Assembly (NCBI GenBank): GCA_002245135.1
Contig: NGBS01000605.1
Span: 61,448 to 125,447 of the forward strand
DNA: 64,000 nucleotides
Reading direction: 5' to 3'
Source: Proteromonas lacertae
Lineage: Eukaryota; Sar; Bigyra; Opalinata; Proteromonadidae
Shown here one piece after another: positions 47,401 through 62,938 of the stretch (its first letter is position 1; each line of letters opens with the position of its first letter). Both the position numbers and the translations under genes were made by a program. Below the pieces are notes generated by a model that searched no databases, was not told the origin of the DNA, and was given only the letters and a program-made list of their open reading frames with translations.

Positions 47401-50400
47401 AGAATATAACTATATGGGTGATAAAGAAGTGACAATAAAACGTAATGAAGATAATCATGAAATAATAGCGATGGTGTATGATAATCCAAATTTACATGTT
47501 GTAGAATATGTTGTTAATGAGAATGAAGGAAATGGAAATTATAAAATGAGTTTTAAACATTCTGGAAAATATATAATCTACAATTCAAAACATGATATAT
47601 TATTTGCGAAAGAAATAGATTTAGAATCTGCTGAAATATCATTTTCTGTTGTTGGTGAAGGAAATCCAATTCTAGAATATAAGAATAATGAAATTTCATT
47701 GACTTTTGGTATAGATTTTTATATAGGTCCAAAAATAGTGAATGGATGTAACTACTTCGAAATCGATAAAATACCGAATGGAATATCATTCAATTCATAT
47801 ACAGGAGTAATATATGGTTCAATTATGAATGATTTTAAAGAAGGTAATGTGAATATAAAATGTAGAAATGAAAATGGTTATTCAAATACATTTGCATTGA
47901 AATTAAAAGCAGAAAAATGTGAAGGAATTGTTTTACTATTAACAATAAGTTTTGTTGATGAAAGAAATAATAATCTAGTAAAACTAGAATCATTAGATGG
48001 AAGTAAGATATTATTTGATAAAACAAATGTAGGTTCAACAACAGTAAGATTTTGTACTAATGAAGGAATATATAATTTATATACAAGATTCTTCAATTCA
48101 AGATCTTATGTTCGAGTGGATGTAATAGAAAGTAAATCATTTGTTGAAATAATATCTGGAAATAGTAAAACATCGATAATAGCCTATAGATTATATAATG
48201 AAAATAATAAATGGTATTACACTGACAATATTCAATCTGGAAATGATTGGATTACATCTAGTGATAAAAATGGTTGGAATGAAAGAATATCCGAATCATT
48301 TGGAGATAAAAGTGAATCTTTAATAACAAGATATTACAAGAATATATTCAGTTTTACAAAATCATCAGAATTAGAAAAATATTTCAAAATCAAATTTGAA
48401 TATGAAGGTGGAATAATAATATATTTAAATGGAAAAGAAATTTACAGAAATAATATATTAGAAGAAGAATCAATAGATGGTAAAACATATGCAATAAATG
48501 ATATTGGATTAAAAATGATAGATTTACCACTTCCATTATCATTATTATTATCATCATCACCAAATATAATATCAATCGAAGTTCATAAACTGCTAAATGA
48601 TAGAAGAAGGAAAGACAATTTTAGAATTGATTATCAATTTATCCAAATAAATGAATGTGTAAGTAAGCCACAATTAAAAGTAGAATCAATAAAAGCCTTT
48701 GGTAATGTGAATGGTAGAATTGGAGATTATTTATTAGAATCTGAAGAAATATCTAAATTAATAGATGATGATACATCAACTAAATTGAGTTTTAATATGA
48801 GAGAGAATAATTATATTCTGAATACTTGGATAGAAATAAGCTTCAAAGAAAAGATATTATTTAATAATTATATTCTATCAGCTCCAAGTAGAGGATTATT
48901 AAATGGATTTCCAATCGATTGGGAATTATATGGGAAAGAAAACGAGAATGAAGAATGGATATTACTTCATAAAATAGTGAATAATGTTGAGCCAAAATAT
49001 AATGAAAAATTATCATTTTATATTCCTAATAATGAAAAAGAATATAAGATATATTTATTTAATTTTACTCGTCGAGGTGTATCTGGTGATAATTTATGTC
49101 CCGAATTTACAATTGCTGATTTTATACCTGAATTATGTAATTATGAAAAATACTGTAAAAATACGAATATTCCAATGGGTAAAACTATAATATCAACATG
49201 TGAAGCAGGAAAAGAATCTGATTTAAAAACTGATATATCAGAGCCAGCTCGAATTTATACAAGTTGTATAAATGATATAGGAAATGCGGTTGTTGATATA
49301 CCAACAGGAACAAGTTGTTCATTAAAAAGATATTGGTTTGGCTGTTCATCTGATTTAATCGAATTGAAAATTGATGAAGAAATTAATAAGCAAGTATGTT
49401 TTATTATAATAAATGGTGAATTTACACTTTCATCTCAACCAAAATTACCAGAAAGATTAAGAATTGATAAAAATGGAAATCTGAATGGTATTGCAAAAGT
49501 TATTGAAAAGAATCAGTATTTAATTACACTTAAATCAACTAATAACTATGCTTCAAATAGTATTACTAAAAAATCATCACTAGATATAAAAATATCAGGG
49601 TTTTGTAAAAAAGAAAATGGTTGGTTAGAAACTGAAGTTGGTCATGAAGCAATATTAAATTGTGATATTGGAAATGAAAATGAATTGATGAGAAGAAAAT
49701 GTTTATATGATGTAGAGAATAAAATTGCAAAATGGTCAGATTATATAGATAAATCTGATTGTTATATTGAAGATATATATTTATCTACATATCCAAATAT
49801 AATAAAAACATATGAATTTGAGAAGGAAATATTATCAATTTCACCTGAATCAGAATATATAACCATAAATGATAGACTACTTACAATTAATAGTAGTAAT
49901 GTAATAGTTAAAAAATATAAAGTTCAATTAAGTGATTCAATAATACATGATGTATATGTGAGTGTAATAAGAGATGTAGGTAAATGTAGTTATGGTGTTG
50001 ATTATATAAGAATATATCCAATTGAAATAGATTTAGAATTAAGATGTGATAACAAACCATCCTATTTATTAGTAGAAAATCTACCAAGTGGATTGAATGT
50101 AAATAAAGATGGTCGAATTATTGGAATGATAGAAGAACCAACTGAATATGAAGAATATAAAACAATAATAACCTATATAATCGATAAGAAATATCGATTA
50201 GAATTAAATTGGTATAAAAAGACAAGAGAAATGTCAAACGGTTTAGAGTTTATAAATTTTGCTGAATCTAATCAAGATGGAATGAGTGATTATGGTTATA
50301 CATTTTACAATATTAAATTGAAAAATATTTGGACAAGGTTTGAAAATAAAACATATAAAATACAAGAGAAGCAGATAATTACATCATCAAATATTACAAT

Positions 50401-53400
50401 ATCAAATGGATATTCTTCATGTTTAACTAATTGGTGGAATCCTTGTCAATATGGAATAGCTAGAATGAGAGGATATATAAAAATAGATGAAGATGGAGAA
50501 TATACATTTTCAGGTATATCCAATGATAGACAAAAATTTACATTAATTAATTTTGAAGATGAATTATATAATACAAAAAACTATCATGATATTGGAACTT
50601 ATAGAGTTACATTGAAAAAAGGATATTATCCAATTGGTTATTTAACATATTATGGTTCAGGTGATAATGATTTTCAAGCTTTTATTCAAAAGACAGGAGA
50701 AATAAAAACCAAATTAGATGATAAAATATATAACGGTGGTTTTCTACTCACACATTTATCATATGGAGATAGAACATTCTTTTATGAATATAGAATTAAT
50801 CGAACAATAATTCCAACATATATAGGATATCCATCTGAATGGGAAATGATTCCTCAAATAGCTGGATTATCAATTCGATTAGATGGAGCAATAGTAGGAG
50901 TTCCAACAGAATGTGATAATCAATTCCAATCAATTGAAATCAAATCAAATGGCTTAATCGATATATCAAAATATTCATTCCAAATAATATGTATTACAAA
51001 TGATAATATGAATAAAGATAATGGTTTGATAGTGAAATATTATTATTTACAGAATGTTGACATAAACAATCCAATTGATATATCATCACTTAATAAAGAA
51101 AATTTAATAATAGAAAGAATTGAAGAAAATATATATCATGATGAAAATGAAGAAATATGGAATGATTTACCAGTTGAATTAGATTATTCATTTATAGCTG
51201 AATATAATGGATATATTCATATTGATTCTTCACTGAGTGGAAATGTGAGAATATCATTAGAATGTTATGATTCATGTAAATTGAGATTATTAGATATGAC
51301 AATAGACTGTATTGGTTCTGGTTATCACAAACAATCCACAAATGTAAATTTGAATGAAGGTAATTATGAAATAGAAATAATATATGTAAAAGGTAATAAT
51401 GATAAAACGAAACTATTAAAAGTGTATTATTCTAAAGAAGGTTTAAATGATATGATAATAGCTGAATCATTATATTTCTTTAATCCAAAATATCCGTTGT
51501 TATATAATCCAATGAAAAGCAAATATTATGAAAAGAGTGAAATATTAATTAATTCTCCAATGAAATCTACAACATTCAATAAAGATATAACGAATTGTCG
51601 ATATTCCATAACTCCTTCTCTTCCTATTGGTTTATTATTAAATGATAATGATGGATCAATAAGTGGCAGTTCTGAAATGATTGATGATAATCGAAATTAT
51701 ACAATAAGATTAGAATTAAATGATGGAAGTCATTATTATTCTTCATTATCATTATCATTTTTAGCTAAAAATGAACCAATGATTGAATATTCTAGTTATT
51801 CAATAGTGAGTGAAATAGGTGAATATATCAATATATCTTCAACCAAAATGAAATGTGATTATATAAATGCGATTGGTTTACCAAATGGTATAATCATGAA
51901 TGAAGATGGAATAATTAGTGGAATATCTATAAATGAATTTGAGAAGGATATTGAAATTGATTGTTATACATATAAAAAGAAGAGTATAACTATTCATATG
52001 AATATAAATAATTGTGAGAATGGGAAAGGATATTTCGAATTTCGATATTTGATATATTCCAATCCTGATTTAATCAGTTTCAAAATCAGTTCAATAAATA
52101 ATGAAGAAAATATAATATTTGAAAATCCAAATGATACATTATTAGATATTGATAAAGAATATTCATACTATAAATGTGTTGAATATGGAAAATATAAACT
52201 AGATGTGAAAACCGAATCATTGAAAGGTGGTTTATATAAAATCTTATATGAAAATGGAAATCTATATGAAATGAGAGAATTTCAATTTGATATTTCAACA
52301 GAATTTGTAATAAAAGAGAAATATGACAAACCAATAATTCATTATGGAGATGATAATATATTAAAATTTAATGAGTATGAAAAATCCATATATGCAGATA
52401 ATATAGAAAATGGTTTTAATATGATAAACATAATTGATGGAAATTTACCAAATACAATTCATTTAGATATTAAAACAGGAATATTTTCAGGAAGTTTATC
52501 ATCTGATTTTGTTGAAATGAATTTGAGACTAGAAATAAGAAATACCTTTAATATAGAAAGTAATGAGATTGATATAATTTTAAGATATGAAAAATGTGAA
52601 ATGGAAGTAAATATGACACTCTATATTTATGAATATGAAATATTTAATAATATCTTATGCGAGTTTTATAAAGATCATTATAAATATGAATTATTTCCAT
52701 CAATAAAGAATGGAATTCAATCTAAATCAATGTGTTTAGAAGAAGGAAACTATATAGTAAAATTGGGAAGAAATGATGGAAGTAGAAATGTATGGCAATT
52801 TAGTGAATTTGTAATAAATGTAATTGATGGTGGTGATATATTTCGAGATTATTATCGAGGAGGAGATGTAAGTGTGAATGTGGTGAATATAAATTTGAAG
52901 AATTATTTTAAGAATAATGATGAATTTAAATACAGTGATGACAATCCTTTGAATTGTGATTGGTTAAAAGGCAAATCATTAGAAAACTGGAAAGATGTAG
53001 ATGATTCAATAAAATCCTTATCTGGAATAACCAAAAGATATTATTTAAAGAAATTCGAATTTAGAGAATCAACATTAGATTTAACCTCATTTTATATAAG
53101 AATGAAATATTTTGGAAAAGTAGTGATGTATATGAATGGAATAGAATTCTATGAAACAAATGAAAATTATGCAAGTCCATTATCAATAGAAGAAGTAGAA
53201 TACTATAAGATAAGTGGTTCAATCAGTTTATTAGAAAGAAACAGTCCAAACTATTTAGGAATAATATTAGAAAATGTTAAAAATTACAATGGTAATGACA
53301 TAATGGAATTAAAAGATATGATATTAATATCTGGAATAAATTCTTGTAGTTATTCGATATATGAAGATTATAAAGATGACTATGTTTATGAAAATATTCC

Positions 53401-56400
53401 CAGTCTTGATGATGGTGAGTGGTATGAAAGAATATATAATGTTTTTAAACATTTACGAGATGGATCAAAAGCTACATGGTTATATTATAATGAAAATCAA
53501 TTAATTGAATTTGGAATGAAATTTTCAAATTTTGAATCAAAATGGTTTAATGGAATATTAATTAAAACAGGTACACAATATGGCCGTTATGCAATAGATT
53601 GGAAATTAAATGGAAGAATAGATTCAACCAATTTAAGAACATTAATTGATAGAAATGGAGATAATCAAGATACATTTCCTTATCAATATAACTCATTATT
53701 ATTTTCATCTGAGAATAATAATGATGAATATATGAGTTATAATGGAATAGAATTAAGTATAAGTAAACATGGAAATTTTGGTTTTGAAACAACACAAATA
53801 TCTCCATTGATTTGTCAAAATTCTTGTTTCAAAGATGGGGAATGGAATTCAGCTCCAAAAGGAGAGATTAGTTATTTTTTATGTGAAAGAAACCAAGCTG
53901 GTTTAAGAACAAGAAGATGTGGTTATAATTTAGAGTGGGAAAATGAAGTTAATGAATGTAAAGATGCTTTATTGAATTTAGAGTCTGAATGGGATTATTC
54001 CAATAATATTCTTTCTTCCATTTGGACTGATTTAAATTACTATGATGATGATATGAAATGGTATAAATATAAAGTAAATGAATTTCCAATAAAAACATCA
54101 ATAACAACATATTACAAAAATAATTTTATAATTGATAATGATTTAAATAAAGTTGGTAATCCTGAAATATATACAATATATAAAAACGGAATAATAATCT
54201 ATATAAATGATAAAGAAATTTATCGAAATAATATGCCTAATGGTACTGTAAATGGAGAGACATATGGATTAGATTCATTTGATAAGATAATATATGAAAG
54301 AATGTTAATACCATTAAAAGTAATTCAAAGTGGTTTAAATACAATAAAAGTCGAAATTCACAAATCGAAGAATAGTACCAAAAATCAAATAGATTCTTTT
54401 ATATTAACAATATCAAAAACTAAGCCAAGTATGTCGATAACAATTTGTCCAAGTAAATTATCATTTCGATCAATGTTTGAAGGAGGTGAATATTATGAAA
54501 ATTGTGAAGGAAATAGAATTGGTAGAAAAGTCTCAATCTGTCAAAGTAATGGTGAATGGAGTGAGTTTAATACTGACAATTGTAAAGAATCGTTGATAAA
54601 TATGAATAGTTTATGGGAATATTCGAATAACAATGAAGAAGAAAATAATTGGAATAATGAATTTAAGAATAAATGGTTAGAATATAAATTCAAAGAATTT
54701 CCAATAAAAACAAGTATAACAACATATTACCGAAAGATATTTACAATATCTGAATCAATGAGTGATATTGGTAATGTTGAATTAAGAATCAGATACAAAG
54801 ATGGAATAATAATATATATAAATGGAAAAGAAATATTCAAACGAAATATGAGAGATGGTAATATTTTATATAATACAAAAGCAATAAAATCCTTTGAAGG
54901 ATTAGTTGAAGAAAGAATCTCAATTTCTATGAAATTAATAATAAAAGGAATGAATTATATAGGAATAGAAATTCATAAATCTAAGAATAGTTTATCATCT
55001 CAAAAAGATACATTTTATGTATCGTTAATCAAAACAGAAAAATTATCATCAAGTGTATTAATAACTGCCAAAGATGATTATGATTATATATTACAACCAA
55101 ATGATCCAGAAACTTTTATATATGAGATTGGAAAAGAATTTGAAAATATAAATATTATTACATCTTTTTATAATGATTTCAATTTCAGTAGTGTATTTCC
55201 TTTATCAATAATATTTACATTTAAGAATCATGAATCAAGATATTTCAATGAATTTAAGATAAGTGGATGTAGTCTTAATATTAATTCTCATCCAAAACAC
55301 ATTCGAATCTATGGATCAACAGATAGTGATAATCCAAATTGGGAATTATTATATGAAAATTTCGATTTAGGATTAACAGAGTATGATATTGATTTAAATA
55401 GTTGTAGAACAATCTTTTCATATCCATTACAAGTTATAAAATCATATGAATCAATAAAATTTGAAATAATTGAAACAAATAGTTGGAACAATATGATTGA
55501 ATTCAGATTACTGTCGTTTAATTATAATCCTAATATTGAAATATATATAAACAATAGATGGGAATATTCTGATATTAAACCCAAAATGAATAACTGGTAT
55601 TTGAATTTCGAAGATAAAGAAAATTGGATAGAAAGTAATACATTTCCATCAAAATCAGTAATAACAAGATATTATCGAAATATTTTCGAAATATTAAAAC
55701 TAGAAGATAATGGTCCTCCATTAATTTCGATGAGATATAATGATGGAATAATAATATATATAAATGGCAAAGAAATATTTAGAAGAAATCTTGCTCATGA
55801 TGAAATATCATCAAGTACAACAGCTATAAAAAATGAAATAAGAACTGAAGAAATATCAATTCCTTTAACAGTAATTCAAGAAGGTGTTAATTATATAGGA
55901 ATAGAAATTCATTGTTATTCATCAAATCCTTCTTCCAATGAAATAGATTTATTTTCATTTTTCTTATATTCAACTACTGCAATTACCAATTCTACTCAAA
56001 TATCTAAATATGATAATGTTGATGTATATATGGAAGTTCCTGGAATTGACAGACCAACTATCAATAGAGGTAGTACATATAATGATACAAATGGTTTGAG
56101 ACATATGTTTGAGTTTTATGATGATAGAATAGGGATTTATTTATCACCAAAAGGTTTGCAATCATATTGGTTTCCATTCAATTTTATTTTTTCATTTAAA
56201 GATAGAAAACCTCGTTATTTCAATGAAATAGATTTTGCTGGTTGTACAAATCAACCTAAATGTCATCCGAAATCAATAAAAATATATGGATCTATCGACA
56301 ATAAAAATATAGATTGGGAAGAATTATATTCAAATGAGGATATAGGTTTTTATCAAAAATGTGAAGATAATTTAAATGGAAATATAGAATCATTAGATTC

Positions 56401-59400
56401 ATGTTGTAATGACAGATTAAAATTGTTTATCCCTAATCAAAAAGCATATGAAAGTTATAGATTAGAAATATTGAAAGTGTATGATTTTGATTATGATTTT
56501 GGTGAATTTATTCAATTTCGATTATTTGTGTTAAATGTGAAACCATTACAAATATGTGATAAAAATGGAATTGCTCCAACAATGTTTGAAGGAGCTATGT
56601 ACAAAAGAGATTGTTTAAATAGTGGATATGAATTAATGATGTGTAATGATAAAGGAGAATGGATAGTTACCGAATCTAAATCATGTGAAGAGAAAATATA
56701 TTATCTATCAACATATCCATATTCAACAAAGAGTATAACATTCGAAAGTAATATAAAATCATTATCTCAATATTTTCAATATTTAAGTTATTCAAATAAA
56801 ACTTTGACTTTGAGAAGTAATAATTCTGAAGAATTCATAAAGAAAATAATTATTACATTAGATAATGATGAAAAATACTTGATATTAGTTAGCATATTAA
56901 GAGATAAAGTAAAATGTTCATTTGGTTTTGATGAAATATATTTATTTGAAATGGAATATCATTTAGTTCTAAAATGTAATATAGAGCCATTTGATGTAGA
57001 AATGAAAAATTTACCCGATGGATTATCATATAGTGGAAATGAAATAAATGGTATGATAAATGGAAGAATATATTCTGATATTACATCTACTATACATTTC
57101 AAAGCAGATAAAGAATATGAAATAGAAATGAAATGGAAATTAGGTGAAAAACTAAAGAATGGATTAGAGTTTATAAATTTTGCTGAATCTAATCAAGATG
57201 GGTTTTATGATGAAGGAACTAATTTTCACAATATTAAATTGAAAAATATTTGGACCAAATTTGAAAATGGAACATATAAAATTCAAGAGAAGCAGATAAT
57301 TACATCATCACATATTACAATATCAAATAGATATTCTTCATGTTTAACTAATTGGTGGAATCCTTGTCAATTTGGAATAGCTAGAATGAGAGGATATATA
57401 AAAATAGATGAAGATGGAGAATATACATTCTCAGGTCAATCTGATGATTATCAAAAGTTTGCCTTGAAAAACTTTGAAGAAGAATTATATAATACAAAAA
57501 ACTATCATGATATTGGAACTTATAGAGTTACATTGAAAAAAGGATATTATCCAATTGGTTATTTAACATATTATGGTTCAGGTGATAATGATTTTCAAGC
57601 TTTTATTCAAAAGACAGGAGAAATAAAAACCAAATTAGATGATAAAATATATAACGGTGGTTTTCTACTCACACATTTATCATATGGAGATAGAACATTC
57701 TTTTATGAATATAGAATTAGTCGAACAATAATTCCAACATATATAGGATATCCATCTGAATGGGAAATGATTCCTCAAATAGCTGGATTATCAATTCGAT
57801 TAGATGGAGCAATAGCAGGAGTTCCAACAGAATGTGATAATCAATTCCAATCAATTGAAATCAAATCAAATGGCTTAATCGATATATCAAAATATTCATT
57901 CCAAATAATATGTATTACAAATGATAATATGAATAAAGATAATGGTTTGATAGTGAAATATTATTATTTACAGAATGTTGACATAAACAATCCAATTGAT
58001 ATATCATCACTTAATAAAGAAAATTTAATAATAGAAAGAATTGAAGAAAATATATATCATGATGAAAATGAAGAAATATGGAATGATTTACCAGTTGAAT
58101 TAGATTATTCATTTATAGCTGAATATAATGGATATATTCATATTGATTCTTCACTGAGTGGAAATGTGAGAATATCATTAGAATGTTATGATTCATGTAA
58201 ATTGAGATTATTAGATATGACAATAGACTGTATTGGTTCTGGTTATCACAAACAATCCACAAATGTAAATTTGAATGAAGGTAATTATGAAATAGAAATA
58301 ATATATGTAAAAGGTAATAATGATAAAACGAAACTATTAAAAGTGTATTATTCTAAAGAAGGTTTAAATGATATGATAATAGCTGAATCATTATATTTCT
58401 TTAATCCAAAATATCCGTTGTTATATAATCCAATGAAAAGCAAATATTATGAAAAGAGTGAAATATTAATTAATTCTCCAATGAAATCTACAACATTCAA
58501 TAAAGATATAACGAATTGTCGATATTCCATAACTCCTTCTCTTCCTATTGGTTTATTATTAAATGATAATGATGGATCAATAAGTGGTAATTCTGAAATG
58601 ATTGATGATAATCGAAATTATACAATAAGATTAGAATTAAATGATGGAAGTCATTATTATTCTTCATTATCATTATCATTTTTAGCTAAAAATGAACCAA
58701 TGATTGAATATTCTAGTTATTCAATAGTGAGTGAAATAGGTGAATATATCAATATATCTCCAACCAAAATGAAATGTGATTATATAAATGCGATTGGTTT
58801 ACCAAATGGTTTTATCATAGATAAAAATGGAATAATTAGTGGAATATCTATAAATGAATTTGAGAAGGATATTGAAATTGATTGTTATACATATAAAAAG
58901 AAGAGTATAACTATTCATATGAATATAAATAATTGTGAGAATGGGAAAGGATATTTCGAATTTCGATATTTGATATATTCCAATCCTGATTTAATCAGTT
59001 TCAAAATCAGTTCAATAAATAATGAAGAAAATATAATATTTGAAAATCCAAATGATACATTATTAGATATTGATAAAGAATATTCATACTATAAATGTGT
59101 TGAATATGGAAAATATAAACTAGATGTGAAGACCGAATCATTGAAAGGTGGTTTATATAAAATCTTATATGAAAATGGAAATCTATATGAAATGAGAGAA
59201 TTTCAATTTGATATTTCAACAGAATTTGTAATAAAAGAGAAATATGACAAACCAATAATTCATTATGGAGATGATAATATATTAAAATTTAATGAGTATG
59301 AAAAATCCATATATGCAGATAATATAGAAAATGGTTTTAATATGATAAACATAATTGATGGAAATTTACCAAATACAATTCATTTAGATATTAAAACAGG

Positions 59401-62266
59401 AATATTTTCAGGAAGTTTATCATCTGATTTTGTTGAAATGAATTTGAGACTAGAAATAAGAAATACCTTTAATATAGAAAGTAATGAGATTGATATAATT
59501 TTAAGATATGAAAAATGTAGTGGAATAGAAGTGAATATGTCACTTTTAGCCAGTAATTTTTATGGAGATAGAATAGATAATATTTTATGTGAGTTTTATA
59601 AAGATCATTATAAATATGAATTATTTCCATCAATAAAGAATGGAATTCAATCTAAATCAATGTGTTTAGAAGAAGGAAACTATATAGTAAAATTGGGAAG
59701 AAACGGTTATTATAACAGAAATGTATGGCAATTTAGTGAATTTGTAATAAATGTAATTGATGGTGGTGATATATTTCGAGATTATTATCGAGGAGGAGAT
59801 GTAAGTGTGAATGTGGTGAATATAAATTTGAAGAATTATTTTAAGAATAATGATGAATTTAAATACAGTGATGACAATCCTTTGAATTGTGATTGGTTAA
59901 AAGGCAAATCATTAGAAAACTGGAAAGATGTAGATGATTCAATAAAATCCTTATCTGGAATAACCAAAAGATATTATTTAAAGAAATTCGAATTTAGAGA
60001 ATCAACATTAGATTTAACCTCATTTTATATAAGAATGAAATATTTTGGAAAAGTAGTGATGTATATGAATGGAATAGAATTCTATGAAACAAATGAAAAT
60101 TATGCAAGTCCATTATCAATAGAAGAAGTAGAATACTATAAGATAAGTGGTTCAATCAGTTTATTAGAAAGAAACAGTCCAAACTATTTAGGAATAATAT
60201 TAGAAAATGTTAAAAATTACAATGGTAATGACATAATGGAATTAAAAGATATGATATTAATATCTGGAATAAATTCTTGTAGTTATTCGATATATGAAGA
60301 TTATAAAGATGACTATGTTTATGAAAATATTCCCAGTCTTGATGATGGTGAGTGGTATGAAAGAATATATAATGTTTTTAAACATTTACGAGATGGATCA
60401 AAAGCTACATGGTTATATTATAATGAAAATCAATTAATTGAATTTGGAATGAAATTTTCAAATTTTGAATCAAAATGGTTTAATGGAATATTAATTAAAA
60501 CAGGTACACAATATGGCCGTTATGCAATAGATTGGAAATTAAATGGAAGAATAGATTCAACCAATTTAAGAACATTAATTGATAGAAATGGAGATAATCA
60601 AGATACATTTCCTTATCAATATAACTCATTATTATTTTCATCTGAGAATAATAATGAAGAATATGTGAGTTATAATGGAATAGAATTAAGTATAAGTAAA
60701 CACGGAAATTTTGGTTTTGAAACAACACAAATATCTCCATTGATTTGTCAAAATTCTTGTTTCAAAGAAGGAGAATGGAATTCAGTTCCAAAAGGTGAAT
60801 TTGGTAAATTGAACTGTGGTATTGGTACAGATGCTTATAAAACAAGAAGATGTGGTTATAATTTAGAATGGGAAAATGAAGTTAATGAATGTAAAGATGC
60901 TTTATTGAATTTAGAGTCTGAATGGGATTATTCCAATAATATTCTTTCTTCCATTTGGACTGATTTAAATTACTATGATGATGATATGAAATGGTATAAA
61001 TATAAAGTAAATGAATTTCCAATAAAAACATCAATAACAACATATTACAAAAATAATTTTATAATTGATAATGATTTAAATAAAGTTGGTAATCCTGAAA
61101 TATATACAATATATAAAAACGGAATAATAATCTATATAAATGATAAAGAAATTTATCGAAATAATATGCCTAATGGTACTGTAAATGGAGAGACATATGG
61201 ATTAGATTCATTTGATAAGATAATATATGAAAGAATGTTAATACCATTAAAAGTAATTCAAAGTGGTTTAAATACAATAAAAGTCGAAATTCACAAATCG
61301 AAGAATAGTACCAAAAATCAAATAGATTCTTTTATATTAACAATATCAAAAACTAAGCCAAGTATGTCGATAACAATTTGTCCAAGTAAATTATCATTTC
61401 GATCAATGTTTGAAGGAGGTGAATATTATGAAAATTGTGAAGGAAATAGAATTGGTAGAAAAGTCTCAATCTGTCAAAGTAATGGTGAATGGAGTGAGTT
61501 TAATACTGACAATTGTAAAGAATCGTTGATAAATATGAATAGTTTATGGGAATATTCGAATAACAATGAAGAAGAAAATAATTGGAATAATGAATTTAAG
61601 AATAAATGGTTAGAATATAAATTCAAAGAATTTCCAATAAAAACAAGTATAACAACATATTACCGAAAGATATTTACAATATCTGAATCAATGAGTGATA
61701 TTGGTAATGTTGAATTAAGAATCAGATACAAAGATGGAATAATAATATATATAAATGGAAAAGAAATATTCAAACGAAATATGAGAGATGGTAATATTTT
61801 ATATAATACAAAAGCAATAAAATCCTTTGAAGTGTTAATTGAAGAAAGAATCTCAATTTCTATGAAATTAATAATGAAAGGAATGAATTATATAGGAATA
61901 GAAATTCATAAATCTGAGAATAGTTTATCATCTCAAAAAGATACATTTTATGTATCGTTAATCAAAACAGAAAAATTATCATCAAGTGTATTAATAACTG
62001 CCAAAGATGATTTTGATTATATATTACAACCAAATGATCCAAAAATTGTAGTTATAGAAGAAGAAGGAATAAAAGACTTCGATAATATTGATAGTATAGT
62101 AAAATATAGATATTATGGTTATAATTTAAACATATTTCCATTCTCTATAATATTTACATTTAAGAATCATGAAGCAAGGTATTTTAATGAATTTAGTATT
62201 AGTGGATGTACAAATGATGATTATTCTCACCCCAAAACACATTCGAATCTATGGATCAACAGATAG
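44434..62266 (+). CDS. Giant secreted multi-domain adhesin-like protein (one in-frame TAG; frameshifted end)
   Basis: Exon 1 (44434-44464) and exon 2 from 44493 (28-nt intron) create a signal peptide, MIMLLLMMIGVLSTPC. The frame then runs about 17.8 kb, interrupted only by a TAG at 45122-45124. Modules repeat: putative-Ig (He_PIG-like) units with LPxGIxxNxxxGxISG cores (for example LPEGILFNDLNGEISG, 46978); PA14/GLEYA-like units (about 46390, 50244, 51000, 57165); units with TRYYKNIF and IIYINGKEI that look like beta-sandwich carbohydrate-binding folds (48250, 53030, 54080, 54700, 55650); discoidin-like units (RIYGSTDSDNPNWELLY); and Cys-rich CCP-like units (CEGNRIGRKVSICQSNGEW). Such proteins usually mediate binding to cells or glycans. 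The frame is lost at about 62236 by a one-base gain. No membrane anchor lies within the window. Confidence 0.8.
45122..45124 (+). other. In-frame TAG inside the giant adhesin
   Basis: The codon lies between GTAACTCAG and TCAATTCAA. Protein on both sides matches the module pattern seen downstream (YPS...KPS...NG), so coding clearly continues. It could be a nonsense mutation, a sequencing error, readthrough, or part of an unrecognised 66-nt intron starting GTGAAAATG (about 45059). Confidence 0.7.
45317..45754 (+). repeat. 438-bp exact repeat, 5' copy
   Basis: Identical as far as I can read to 63563-64000. It encodes the module beginning VKSLEYYHNYYNLTVG near the N-terminus of the adhesin. Confidence 0.9.
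50244..56003 (+). repeat. Internal tandem duplication, copy 1 (~5.8 kb)
   Basis: This block of the adhesin ORF matches 57165 to about 62938, mostly base for base. The offset is 6,921 bp at the start, 6,933 after a small insertion near 59520, and 6,940 by 55300. It carries two PA14-like, several Ig-like, Cys-rich and YINGKEI-type units. Confidence 0.95.
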
Positions 62267-62938
62267 TGATAATCCAAATTGGGAATTATTATATGAAAAT
62301 TTCGATTTAGGATTAACAGAGTATGATATTGATTTAAATAGTTGTAGAACAATCTTTTCATATCCATTACAAGTTATAAAATCATATGAATCAATAAAAT
62401 TTGAAATAGTCGAAACTAATTATGTTGGAGGTTGGATTCAATTTAGATTATTAACGTTTAATTATAATCCTGATTATAGTATTTTAATATATAATGAATT
62501 GAACTATACTGATTATAAAAGAATTACTGATTGGTATTTGAATTTCGAAGATAAAGAAAATTGGATAGAAAGTAATACATTTCCATCAAAATCAGTAATA
62601 ACAAGATATTATCGAAATATTTTCGAAATATTAAAACTAGAAGATAATGGTCCTCCATTAATTTCGATTGGTTTTGGTGGTGGAATAATAATATATATAA
62701 ATGGCAAAGAAATATTTAGAAGAAATCTTGCTCATGATGAAATATCATCAAGTACAACAGCTATAAAGAATGAAATAAGAAATGAAGAAATATCAATTCC
62801 TTTAACAGTAATTCAAGAAGGAATAAATTATTTAGGAATAGAAATTCATTCTTATTCATCAAATCCATCCAATGAAATAGATTTATTTTCATTTTTCTTA
62901 TATTCAACTACTGCAATTACCAATTCTACTCAAATCTC
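57165..62938 (+). repeat. Internal tandem duplication, copy 2 (~5.8 kb)
   Basis: Second copy of the block at 50244. Differences cluster in short islands (59514-59580, 60795-60845, 62040-62110, 62410-62530) while long stretches between them look identical. The one-base frameshift at about 62231-62237 lies in this copy. Confidence 0.95.
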
